Source: Thiolapillus brandeum
GTDB lineage: Bacteria; Pseudomonadota; Gammaproteobacteria; Chromatiales; Chromatiaceae
DNA: 9,805 bases
Direction: 5' to 3'
Assembly: GCA_011051425.1 (NCBI GenBank)
Contig: DRLF01000363.1
Location: 1 to 9,805, forward strand
Shown: piece after piece, positions 1 to 6,090 of the stretch
Layout: the number at the start of each line of letters is the position of its first letter
Position numbering within the stretch: the stretch's first letter is position 1
The notes under the pieces: model-generated
Databases searched by the model: none
What the model saw: only the letters and a program-made list of their open reading frames with translations
Told to the model about the DNA's origin: nothing
Program-made: the position numbers and the translations under genes

Positions 1-1212
1 GATGCTGCGGCAGCGATGATCCGTCCCCTGTCCAATGTGGATATGGAAAAGACCCGCCGCACCGCGACGGGATTGCCGGAGCTGGACCGGGTGCTGGGTG
101 GTGGCCTGGTGCAGGGGTCTGTGGTGCTCATCGGCGGTGATCCCGGCATCGGTAAATCCACCCTGCTGATCCAGGCGCTGGCCAGTCTTTCGGAGTACAT
201 GGAGCCCCTCTATGTGAGCGGTGAGGAATCTGCGGAGCAGATCAGTTTGCGGGCCGCGCGCCTGGGGCTTCCTGTGGACAGGCTGCAGCTGCTCACCGAA
301 ACCTGTGTGGAGCGGATACTGACCCTGGCGGCGAAGCACCGTCCCAGTGTCATGGTCATGGACTCCATTCAGACCTTCTATTCGGAACAGCTGCAGTCCG
401 CGCCCGGTGCCGTGGCCCAGGTGCGCGAATCTGCGGCTCAGCTGGTGCGTTTCGCCAAGCAGACAGGTATCAGCCTGTTTCTGGTGGGTCATGTCACCAA
501 GGAAGGGGCGCTGGCCGGTCCCCGCGTGCTGGAACACATGGTGGACACGGTGCTCTATTTCGAGGGTGAGGCAGGCAGCCAGATCCGGCTGGTGCGCGCC
601 ATCAAGAACCGTTTCGGTGCGGTCAACGAACTGGGTGTGTTCGCCATGACCGACAAAGGACTGAAAGAGGTCAGCAACCCGTCAGCCATCTTTCTGTCCC
701 GCCATGAGGAACAGATCGCCGGCAGCGCCATACTGGTGACCCGGGAAGGCACCCGTCCCCTGCTGGTGGAGGTGCAGGCGCTGGTGGATCAGAGCTCTCT
801 GGGCAATCCACGGCGTGTGGCGCTGGGACTGGAGCAGAACCGCCTGGCCATGCTGCTGGCCGTGCTGCACCGCCATGGCGGTATCGGGCTGGTGGATCAG
901 GACGTGTTCCTGAATGTCGTCGGTGGCGTGCGTGTGACCGAGACCGCGGCTGATCTGCCGGTACTGCTGTCGGTGCTGTCCAGCTTCCGTGACCGGCCCC
1001 TTCCCCAGGGACTGGCGGCCTTTGGCGAAGTGGGACTGGCGGGCGAGATCCGGCCGGTACCCAGCGGTGCAGACCGGGTGCGCGAGGCTGCCAAGCACGG
1101 TTTTACCCGCATCCTGCTGCCTGCGGCCAACAAGCCGCGCAGACCCGTCAAGGGTATCGAAGTGATTCCGGTGCAGCGTCTGTCCCAGGCCTTGTCTGTC
1201 CTTTTCGAGTGA
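1..1212 (+). CDS. radA: DNA repair protein RadA, 3' part (N-terminus outside window)
   Basis: RadA (Sms) is a RecA-like, DnaB-related ATPase that drives branch migration of recombination intermediates and takes part in DNA repair. The reading frame is open from base 1, so the gene enters from the left; the usual N-terminal C4 zinc finger is missing only because it lies upstream. Counting from the first ATG at 16, the Walker A motif GDPGIGKST is at residues 41-49, the RadA-specific KNRFG motif is encoded near 604-618, and the C-terminal Lon-like domain follows, with landmarks such as HRHGG, NVVGGV and FGEVGLAGEIRPVPSG. The match to E. coli RadA continues to the end. The ATG at 16 is probably internal, because full-length RadA is about 455 residues and only about 403 codons are visible. 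The stop TGA overlaps the next gene's ATG (TGATG), suggesting translational coupling. Identity is very secure. Confidence 0.97.
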   Translation, partial: DAAAAMIRPLSNVDMEKTRRTATGLPELDRVLGGGLVQGSVVLIGGDPGIGKSTLLIQALASLSEYMEPLYVSGEESAEQISLRAARLGLPVDRLQLLTETCVERILTLAAKHRPSVMVMDSIQTFYSEQLQSAPGAVAQVRESAAQLVRFAKQTGISLFLVGHVTKEGALAGPRVLEHMVDTVLYFEGEAGSQIRLVRAIKNRFGAVNELGVFAMTDKGLKEVSNPSAIFLSRHEEQIAGSAILVTREGTRPLLVEVQALVDQSSLGNPRRVALGLEQNRLAMLLAVLHRHGGIGLVDQDVFLNVVGGVRVTETAADLPVLLSVLSSFRDRPLPQGLAAFGEVGLAGEIRPVPSGADRVREAAKHGFTRILLPAANKPRRPVKGIEVIPVQRLSQALSVLFE

Positions 1213-1679
1213 TGGCTGCCTGGCTTCCGACAACCCTGTTCGACTGGGTGATTCTGCTCTATCTGTGCTGGTGCCTCCTGCGGGGCTGGCGGCGGGGATT
1301 CTATCCCGAACTGTATGCCGCACTCAGCGCTGTCCTGCTGCTGGCCATGCTGGCGGGATTCAGCCTGACGACGGTATTGTGGCGTTCTCTCGATCATCTG
1401 CTGAATGATTATCTGCATCTGTCGAGGTTGCTGGGACTGCTGTTGCTGCTCGTGCTCATGGTCTGGCTGCTGTGGAAAATACGCGCGTATCTTTCCGGTC
1501 TGAAACAGAAAAAATCCAGATCTTCACCGTTCGGGCCGGTGATGGGGCTGTTGCAGGGGGTGTTGTGGGTTACTGTGGTGCTGGCAATCGCACGCATGCT
1601 GCCGTTTACGGTTTCCAGCGTGTTGTATTCGACGGCAGCGCGGCTTTGGCGGCCGCTCGTGGGCCTGATTCTCCAGTGA
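1212..1679 (+). CDS. CvpA-family inner-membrane protein
   Basis: This is a 155-residue, very hydrophobic protein with about four predicted membrane segments (roughly residues 9-24, 35-53, 73-90 and 108-128). The layout fits the CvpA (colicin V production) family. An N-terminal 'FDWVILL' helix is followed by a charged turn RGWRRGFYPEL, matching the family's G-x-x-RGF-x-x-E signature. A later helix begins with a G-rich FGPVMGLLQGVLW segment, matching the family's second conserved motif. A basic stretch (about residues 98-104) lies between helices 3 and 4. The ATG at 1212 shares one base with the radA stop codon and has no clear Shine-Dalgarno sequence, so translation probably depends on radA; a GTG at 1209 is possible. 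The classical cvpA gene precedes purF, but here the neighbour is radA, so this may be a paralogue rather than the orthologue. The family's biochemical function is unclear. Confidence 0.7.
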   Translation: MAAWLPTTLFDWVILLYLCWCLLRGWRRGFYPELYAALSAVLLLAMLAGFSLTTVLWRSLDHLLNDYLHLSRLLGLLLLLVLMVWLLWKIRAYLSGLKQKKSRSSPFGPVMGLLQGVLWVTVVLAIARMLPFTVSSVLYSTAARLWRPLVGLILQ

Positions 1680-1690
1680 TGCGATACAAC

Positions 1691-1849
1691 CCCGGAAAAT
1701 TCATGAATTACACGCGCCCTCGCTTGTTTCTTGTTTCCACGGGGTATTTTATTCAGTTGCCCGTAATCGCGATACGGGACGCCTTCATAAGATCCCCCGT
1801 GAAAACAATATCCTGCGCGATCATCACGCGAATTCATGATATTTCCGGG
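1691..1849. repeat. ~159-bp imperfect palindrome (candidate MITE / ERIC-like repeat)
   Basis: Three inverted-repeat pairs are nested on one centre near 1769-1770. The outer arms 1691-1709 and 1831-1849 match at 17 of 19 positions. The middle arms 1731-1756 and 1783-1808 match at 21 of 26 positions and include CACGGGG/CCCCGTG. The inner stem CCCGTA/TACGGG is at 1760-1765 and 1773-1778 around a 7-base loop. Between the outer and middle arms, about 21 bases on each side pair poorly. The symmetry stops abruptly outside 1691 and 1849. No clear target-site duplication is visible. It lies 11 bp after the CvpA-family stop and contains no convincing gene. The structure is directly visible; its identity as a mobile or repeated element is inference, since only one copy is in the window. 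Confidence 0.7.
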
Positions 1850-1903
1850 TAAAAAAGTCTATCCGTTCAAAAAAAGGACATGGCATGTGTGGCACAAGCT
1901 CCA

Positions 1904-1909
1904 TATAAT
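1904..1909 (+). promoter_or_regulatory. Candidate -10 box (TATAAT) before the bactofilin gene
   Basis: A perfect TATAAT lies 77 bases before the bactofilin ATG and just after the palindromic element. The -35 region at the right distance (1881-1886, TGGCAT) is poor and there is no TG extension. A start of transcription near 1916 would give a leader of about 70 bases. This is the only promoter-like sequence found in 1850-1985. Confidence 0.4.
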
Positions 1910-1985
1910 CGGATGGTTCAGCACTGGATGCTGCGAATTTGCTGGCCCTGGATACGGGCCGAATAACTACCCAAAGGAAATCACT

Positions 1986-2450
1986 ATGTTTGACAAACCA
2001 AAGAAAGAGGCTGAAAAGCCCGCTGCCAAGGCCTCTGCTTCCCCAGCTCCTTCCAAACCTGCTCCGGCAAGCAGCAGCAACAGCGGACAGACCACGACCA
2101 TCGGCGCTTCGATCAAGCTCAATGGCGAACTGAACGGTGACGAGGATCTGCTGATTCAGGGGCAGGTCGAAGGTAATATCTACCTCAAGCAGCATAATCT
2201 CACCATCGGCGAGCAGGGCGTTATCAAGGCCAATGCTTTTGCACGCACCATTACTGTACGCGGTACCCTGACAGGGGATTTGAATGGTGTGGAGAAGGTG
2301 ACCATCACTTCCACAGGCAAGGTGAGAGGGAATATCGTTTCACCCAAGGTGATACTGGAGGAAGGCGCCACCTTCAAGGGCAGTATCGATATGGATGCCA
2401 AGGCAGCCAAGCCTGCATCACAGCCGGCGGCCAGCGCCAAGTCTGCCTGA
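1986..2450 (+). CDS. Bactofilin (polymer-forming cytoskeletal protein)
   Basis: Bactofilins (DUF583) self-assemble without nucleotide into membrane-attached filaments that position cell-wall, polar or motility factors. This 154-residue protein has the family layout: a short disordered Lys/Pro/Ala/Ser-rich N-terminus (residues 1-38), a right-handed beta-helix core (about 39-137) with regularly spaced Gly and hydrophobic positions (for example LNGELNGDEDLLIQGQVEGN and VRGTLTGDLNG), and a disordered Ala/Lys/Ser tail. The first residues MFDKPKK resemble the short N-terminal membrane-binding peptide known in other bactofilins. The ATG at 1986 is chosen because AAAGGA at 1973-1978 lies seven bases upstream; the frame stays open upstream to 1836, but that stretch runs into the palindromic repeat and does not look coding. 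The methyltransferase-like gene follows after 14 bases. Confidence 0.93.
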   Translation: MFDKPKKEAEKPAAKASASPAPSKPAPASSSNSGQTTTIGASIKLNGELNGDEDLLIQGQVEGNIYLKQHNLTIGEQGVIKANAFARTITVRGTLTGDLNGVEKVTITSTGKVRGNIVSPKVILEEGATFKGSIDMDAKAAKPASQPAASAKSA

Positions 2451-2464
2451 ACCATGGTCTGAGC

Positions 2465-3088
2465 ATGGCACTGTTTGCCAGCCCCAAGAAAAACGTCGCC
2501 GGGACGCCGGAGCAACCGCGGTTCGAAGAGCTGGGTTGCCCGGCGTTTGCTTCTCTGGTGGAAAAGATGGATGCGGATCCGGAGCGCAAATACCATGTGC
2601 TGGATCTCGCAGCAGCGTCGGGAAATCATATCGAGTTTTTTTCCCGCTTCCGTTGCCGCTACCATATCGGGGATGTGCTGCAGGTGCTTTCCTATCTGGA
2701 GCCGCCAGAACCGGAAGAGCCTGCGCCGGATTTCAACCTTATTTTGCCCCTGCATATGAAAGACAAGCTGGATCTGATTCTGGTATGGGACGGATTGAAT
2801 TATCTGGACAAGGCGTTGCTCCCGGGCTTCAGCGAACATCTCCTGCGCAAGTGCAATCCCGGTGCCTGGGTGCATGCCTTTGTCTACACCCGTGGCGATA
2901 TGCCAGCCAAACCGGTTTCTTTCGACATTCTTTCCAGCAGCACCATGCGGCGTTCCCTGGGTGAGGGCGCGACAGCGGCTCCCTGCTATCCGCAGCGTGT
3001 GCTGGAAAACCTGATGCCGGGTTTCCGCTCTGTGCAGTCCCGTTTGCTGAAAAACGGCGTTCAGGAGTACCTGTTTCAGGTGCAGTAG
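2465..3088 (+). CDS. Class I methyltransferase-fold protein, function unknown
   Basis: This 207-residue soluble protein has the pattern of a Rossmann-type SAM-dependent methyltransferase. Residues 43-57 (YHVLDLAAASGNHIE) look like motif I, the SAM-binding loop after the first strand. HIGDVLQVL near 67-75 could be the acidic second-strand region. LDLILVWDGLNYLD at 102-115 resembles motif IV, followed by a hydrophobic strand GAWVHAFVY at 133-141. The first glycine of the usual GxGxG loop is replaced by alanine, so catalytic activity is not certain. I do not recognise a specific subfamily or substrate. The ATG at 2465 has little Shine-Dalgarno signal, which suggests coupling to the bactofilin gene ending 14 bases earlier. 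The stop codon is immediately followed by the next gene's ATG, so the three genes look like one operon. Confidence 0.8.
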   Translation: MALFASPKKNVAGTPEQPRFEELGCPAFASLVEKMDADPERKYHVLDLAAASGNHIEFFSRFRCRYHIGDVLQVLSYLEPPEPEEPAPDFNLILPLHMKDKLDLILVWDGLNYLDKALLPGFSEHLLRKCNPGAWVHAFVYTRGDMPAKPVSFDILSSSTMRRSLGEGATAAPCYPQRVLENLMPGFRSVQSRLLKNGVQEYLFQVQ

Positions 3089-3598
3089 ATGCGTATCCGT
3101 GATGTCCAGGTCGGAGATGCAGAAATCCTTTGCGCCATATACAACCATTATATTGAACATACCACGATAACCTTCGACGAACAGTCACTGCAGCCGGAGG
3201 CGTTTGCGCTGCAGATCGAGCATGTTTCGCAGCGCTATCCCTGGCTGGTGATTGAAGAGAAAGGACAGGTGCTGGGCTATGCCTATGCCAGTGAGTGGGG
3301 ATCCAGGAGCGCTTTTCGCTACACCGTGGCAAGCAGTATCTACCTGCACCCGGAGGCGCCGAAGCGAAAGGGTATGGGGGAAATGCTCTACCGTGCCTTG
3401 CTTTCACAACTGGCGGACAGAGGGTTTTGCCGGGTTATCGCTGCCATTGCCGTTCCAAATGAAGGCAGTATCGCGTTGCATCAAAAGCTGGGGTTCTCAC
3501 AGGCAGGCTATTTTCACGCGATGGGTTACAAGTTCCGGCGCTGGATCGACGTGATTTACCTGGAATTGCCCCTGGCATCCGGAAATAGCCGTGTATAA
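3089..3598 (+). CDS. GNAT N-acetyltransferase, phosphinothricin/MnaT type
   Basis: This 169-residue protein matches the PAT/Bar/MnaT branch of GNAT acetyltransferases, which use acetyl-CoA to acetylate amino groups of methionine-derivative or phosphinothricin-like amino acids. Visible landmarks are the N-terminal IRDVQVGDAEILCAIYN with HYIEHTTITF (residues 3-29), a central FRYTVASSIYLHPEA strand-loop, the CoA-binding loop KRKGMG at 92-97, and the C-terminal NEGSIALHQKLGF (124-136) with GYKFRRWIDVIYLEL, all typical of this branch. Length is normal. The start ATG directly abuts the stop TAG of the preceding gene, so expression is probably coupled. Chromosomal members of this family usually act on amino-acid analogues such as methionine sulfone or sulfoximine; the true substrate here is not shown. 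Its stop codon lies inside a TATAAT sequence that may serve the next gene. Confidence 0.88.
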   Translation: MRIRDVQVGDAEILCAIYNHYIEHTTITFDEQSLQPEAFALQIEHVSQRYPWLVIEEKGQVLGYAYASEWGSRSAFRYTVASSIYLHPEAPKRKGMGEMLYRALLSQLADRGFCRVIAAIAVPNEGSIALHQKLGFSQAGYFHAMGYKFRRWIDVIYLELPLASGNSRV

Positions 3599-3599
3599 T
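3594..3599 (+). promoter_or_regulatory. Candidate -10 box (TATAAT) overlapping the GNAT stop codon
   Basis: A perfect TATAAT spans the last codon and TAA stop of the acetyltransferase gene, 49 bases before the response-regulator ATG. The best upstream TTGCCC (3566-3571) is 22 bases away, too far for a normal -35, so this would be a -10-only promoter or a chance match. A start near 3606 would leave a leader of about 40 bases. Confidence 0.35.
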
Positions 3600-3647
3600 G
3601 ACCCGACAGGCCTGATGAGGACGGGTTGAGCGATCGACGGGGGTTAA

Positions 3648-4127
3648 ATGGGGAATTTCAGCATCAAGAGGTTTTTTCGGCGTGACCGCGCCCGGGCAGT
3701 GCAGGTCATTCGGGACAGACGTCGCAACTACAGGAACGTGCCCGGTGATGATGCCTGTGTCCTGGTCGTGGATGATTCCAAAACCATTCGCTTTGCCCTG
3801 AAGAAGATGCTTTCACAGGGTGGCTATCGTGTGCTGGAAGCGGACAACGGCAAGGATGCGATAGAGTTGGCCCAGAATCATGGCCCCGTGCTGATCATCA
3901 TGGATATCGTTATGCCCGGCCTGAACGGCTTTCAGGCAACGCGCCGCATGCGCAAGCTCAAGGAAACCCGCGATATTCCCATCGTCATCATGAGCGGTAA
4001 CAAAGAAGCTACAGAGCAGTTCTGGATCGACCGTATCGGCGCCAATGATTTCATGGGCAAGCCATTCAGCCGGCATGATGTGTTCCAGCGCGTGGAACGC
4101 ACGGTATATCAGAACGAAATTGCCTGA
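3648..4127 (+). CDS. PilH-like single-domain response regulator with basic N-terminal tail
   Basis: The 159-residue protein is a CheY-like receiver domain preceded by about 35 extra residues. Receiver residues are intact: acidic pair D42/D43, phospho-acceptor D86 in IIMDIVMPGLNGFQATRR, switch Ser116 in VIMSG, and Lys138 in GKPF. There is no output domain. The segment around D86 is very like PilH of the Pseudomonas type IV pilus (Pil-Chp) system, so a role in twitching motility or a related chemosensory pathway is likely but inferred; no pil or chp genes are in the window. Residues 1-30 are rich in Arg/Lys with Phe and Ile, unlike standard PilH or PilG, and could bind membrane or nucleic acid. 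The ATG at 3648 follows a GGGGG run (3639-3643) at short spacing. It converges on the minus-strand CNNM/CBS gene. Confidence 0.87.
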   Translation: MGNFSIKRFFRRDRARAVQVIRDRRRNYRNVPGDDACVLVVDDSKTIRFALKKMLSQGGYRVLEADNGKDAIELAQNHGPVLIIMDIVMPGLNGFQATRRMRKLKETRDIPIVIMSGNKEATEQFWIDRIGANDFMGKPFSRHDVFQRVERTVYQNEIA

Positions 4128-4134
4128 TCAGGCA
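4121..4134. terminator. Palindrome between convergent genes, possible weak terminator
   Basis: TGCCTGATCAGGCA is a perfect 14-base palindrome that includes the response-regulator stop codon. It can form a 5-bp stem with a GATC loop. On the plus strand no T-tract follows directly (GTTTTC begins 10 bases later, at 4144). On the minus strand, downstream of the CNNM/CBS gene, it is followed by ATTTCG. It could act weakly in both directions, but it is not a strong intrinsic terminator. Confidence 0.3.
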
Positions 4135-4147
4135 GCACGGTGCGTTT

Positions 4148-5422
4148 TCATCGGGTTGTGTTGCGTCTTTGTGAGGGCAGGATGCGGGCGGTCTTCACGG
4201 CATTGTCCTGTATCTGCAGAATCTCCACCGGATAACCGTTGATCAGCAGGCTGGTGCCTGGCTCGGGAATGCTTTCCAGCTGCTCGATGATCAGTCCGTT
4301 GAATGTTCTGGGGCCGTCGGTGGGCAAATCCCAGTCAAAGGTCTTCACCAGGTCACGCACACCTGCGCTACCATTGACCAGATAGCTGCCGTCTTCCTTG
4401 GGCTGCACGTCGGAAATACTGTCAGTGGGATCACTGGTGAATTCTCCGACGATCTCTTCCAGCAGATCACTCATGGTGACCAGCCCCAGCACATCACCGT
4501 ATTCGTCCACCACGAGGCCGACCCGGCGTTTGGCCTTCTGAAAATTCAGCAGTTGTGTGTTCAGGGGTGTGGCTTCGGGAATGAAATACGGGTCCTGGAT
4601 GAGACTCTGCAGAATGTCCCGGGTGAGATCGCCGCTCATCAGCGCCTGCATGACCTGGCGTGCGTGGATGAAACCCACCACATGATCAATGCTGCCGCGA
4701 TATACCAGCGCCTGGGTATAGGGCATCTGCCGCAGGTCTTCGAGTAGTTCGTCCCAGGACTCGTCCAGGTCGATGCCGTCGATTTCCTGCCGGGGAATCA
4801 TGATGTCTTCCACCGTGGCTTTTTCCAGGTCCAGGATACCAAGCAGCATCTTGCGGTGTTTTTTCGGGATGAGCGCACCCGCTTCGTTGACGATGGTTCG
4901 CAGTTCTTCCCGCGTTACCGTGTCATTGTTGTCGTCTTCCGGATACACCTTCAGCAGCCGCAGCAGCGCGTTGGCAAAAAGGTTCACCAGCCATACCAGC
5001 GGGTAAGAGATTTTCAGCAGCGGTGTATAGATCCACGCGGCGGGGAAGGCCAGTTTCTCCGGGTGCAGGGCAGCGAGTGTCTTGGGTGCGACCTCCGAGA
5101 AGATCAGGATGACCAGGGTGAGCAGCCCGGCTGCCAGGGGAATGGCGCCTTCGCCCCCGAGGCGGATGGCCAGGATGGTTGCCAGTGACGACGCCAGGAT
5201 GTTGACGAAATTGTTGCCCAGCAGGATCAGGCCGATGAGACGTTCCGGCCGTTTCAGCAAGCGTTCCGCAAGCTGCGCTGCTTTGTGTCCTTCATCAGCG
5301 AGGTGCCGCAGGCGATACCGGTTCAGGGTCATCAGGGCGGTTTCGGATCCGGAGAAAAAAGCGGAAAGTATGATGAGAACAAACAGGGCGGCAAACAGCC
5401 CGCCGATAGGAAGCTCGTCCAA
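4148..5422 (-). CDS. CNNM/CBS-domain membrane protein, CorB/YfjD (HlyC/CorC) family
   Basis: This 424-residue protein matches E. coli YfjD/CorB over its full length. The order is a DUF21/CNNM transmembrane domain (about residues 1-155, with SGSET at 24-28, LGNNFVNILAS at 68-78 and FSEVAPKT at 108-115), a linker helix with REELRTIV, two CBS domains (about 205-328, starting at DIMIPR and ending at DLLEEIVGEF), and a C-terminal CorC_HlyC domain (about 338-412). Relatives are linked to magnesium or cobalt efflux and to resistance to divalent cations. The start is placed at TTG 5422, giving MDELPIGGLF. An AGG lies 10 bases upstream, and a TTGACA-type promoter sits just before it. The frame stays open to 5626, but that extension would overlap the promoter and the start of the divergent gene and has no membrane-protein character. 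Confidence 0.92.
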   Translation of the reverse strand: MDELPIGGLFAALFVLIILSAFFSGSETALMTLNRYRLRHLADEGHKAAQLAERLLKRPERLIGLILLGNNFVNILASSLATILAIRLGGEGAIPLAAGLLTLVILIFSEVAPKTLAALHPEKLAFPAAWIYTPLLKISYPLVWLVNLFANALLRLLKVYPEDDNNDTVTREELRTIVNEAGALIPKKHRKMLLGILDLEKATVEDIMIPRQEIDGIDLDESWDELLEDLRQMPYTQALVYRGSIDHVVGFIHARQVMQALMSGDLTRDILQSLIQDPYFIPEATPLNTQLLNFQKAKRRVGLVVDEYGDVLGLVTMSDLLEEIVGEFTSDPTDSISDVQPKEDGSYLVNGSAGVRDLVKTFDWDLPTDGPRTFNGLIIEQLESIPEPGTSLLINGYPVEILQIQDNAVKTARILPSQRRNTTR

Positions 5423-5452
5423 TGGTGGTTTACCTGCAATGAAGATAGAATC

Positions 5453-5482
5453 ATTGTCTGTGGTCTGTCGACCGGCTGTCAA
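5453..5482 (-). promoter_or_regulatory. Sigma70-type promoter for the CNNM/CBS gene
   Basis: Read on the minus strand, a perfect -35 TTGACA (5482-5477) is followed after 18 bases by GACAAT (5458-5453; four of six positions match TATAAT). The start of transcription would be near 5446, leaving a leader of about 24 bases before the TTG start at 5422. This is the best complete promoter match in the window. Confidence 0.6.
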
Positions 5483-5498
5483 GGAGCGGGGGGAGCAA

Positions 5499-6083
5499 AT
5501 GAAAAATATTCTGTTGGGGGGCGTACTGGCCGGCATCGTGCTGTTCGTATGGGGAGGCGTGGCGCACATGCTGCTGCCTTTAGGCAAGATGGGGATGCAG
5601 GAACTGCCGCATTCAACTAGTGTCACCTATGCCCTGGATCTGGCGCTGGAGGATGCGGGGCTGTATGTGTTTCCCTGGATGGACGCGGACAAGGACATGT
5701 CCAAGAAAGCCCTGGCGGAATGGGAAGAGGCTTACCGGGACGGGCCGGTGGGGTTCATTCTCTATCGTCCCCATGGCAGTGATCCCATGGCCAGCCGCCT
5801 GTTCGTGATCCAGTTCGTTACTGATCTGGCGGCAGGTTTGCTGGTGGCCGTGCTGCTGTCTTTTACGACCCTGGGTTTCCTGGGGCGTCTGGCGTTCGTG
5901 ACTGCCATTGGTGTGTTTTCGTGGATGACTTCCAGTATTCCCTGGTGGAACTGGTACGGCTTTCCTGCGGATTTCGTGGCTGGTGCCGGTATCTACATGA
6001 TCGTGGGCTGGTTTCTTGCTGGATTGGTGTTGGCTCCCCTGGGTGCCCGGCCAAAGCGGCAGCAGCGGGGGGAAATGCTGTAG
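5499..6083 (+). CDS. Conserved-looking membrane protein of unknown function, four predicted helices
   Basis: I do not recognise this 194-residue protein. The N-terminus is a signal-anchor-like helix (about residues 4-27, ending in GGVAHMLLPLG). An extra-membrane domain of about 70 residues follows (28-99), with GLYVFPWMD, a Lys/Glu-rich helix and GFILYRPHG. Three more hydrophobic helices lie near 101-122, 128-146 and 160-180, with a Trp-rich turn SSIPWWNWYGFP at 145-156, and the tail is basic (RPKRQQR). The loop sequence suggests a folded periplasmic or cytoplasmic domain rather than a simple transporter. The ATG at 5499 follows GGAG at 5492-5495 (short spacing) and AAGGAG at 5481-5486 (long spacing). 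The frame is open much further upstream, but that part lies over the divergent gene. It ends seven bases before the stop of the convergent Mth938-like gene. Confidence 0.85.
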   Translation: MKNILLGGVLAGIVLFVWGGVAHMLLPLGKMGMQELPHSTSVTYALDLALEDAGLYVFPWMDADKDMSKKALAEWEEAYRDGPVGFILYRPHGSDPMASRLFVIQFVTDLAAGLLVAVLLSFTTLGFLGRLAFVTAIGVFSWMTSSIPWWNWYGFPADFVAGAGIYMIVGWFLAGLVLAPLGARPKRQQRGEML

Positions 6084-6090
6084 CCGGGTT

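Noticed and set aside
1691..1849. The palindrome considered as an intrinsic terminator or CRISPR repeat
   Set aside because: The arms are too long and interrupted and no T-tract follows directly on the plus strand; there are no regularly spaced direct repeats, so it is neither a simple terminator nor a CRISPR array.
1881..1895. TGGCAT...TGGCAC pattern considered as a sigma54 promoter before the bactofilin
   Set aside because: No GC element is found at the required spacing from either GG, so the -24/-12 pattern is not met.
1836..1985. N-terminal extension of the bactofilin
   Set aside because: It starts inside the palindromic repeat, and the ATG at 1986 has a good Shine-Dalgarno sequence and the usual bactofilin N-terminus.
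2180..3160. Minus-strand open frame of 326 codons opposite the bactofilin and methyltransferase-like genes
   Set aside because: The plus-strand bactofilin is unambiguous, and the antisense product has no coherent domain.
5082..5498. N-terminal extension of the four-helix membrane protein
   Set aside because: It covers the minus-strand CNNM gene and its promoter, and its translation is Arg/Ser-rich noise. The ATG at 5499 has GGAG upstream and begins a typical membrane helix.
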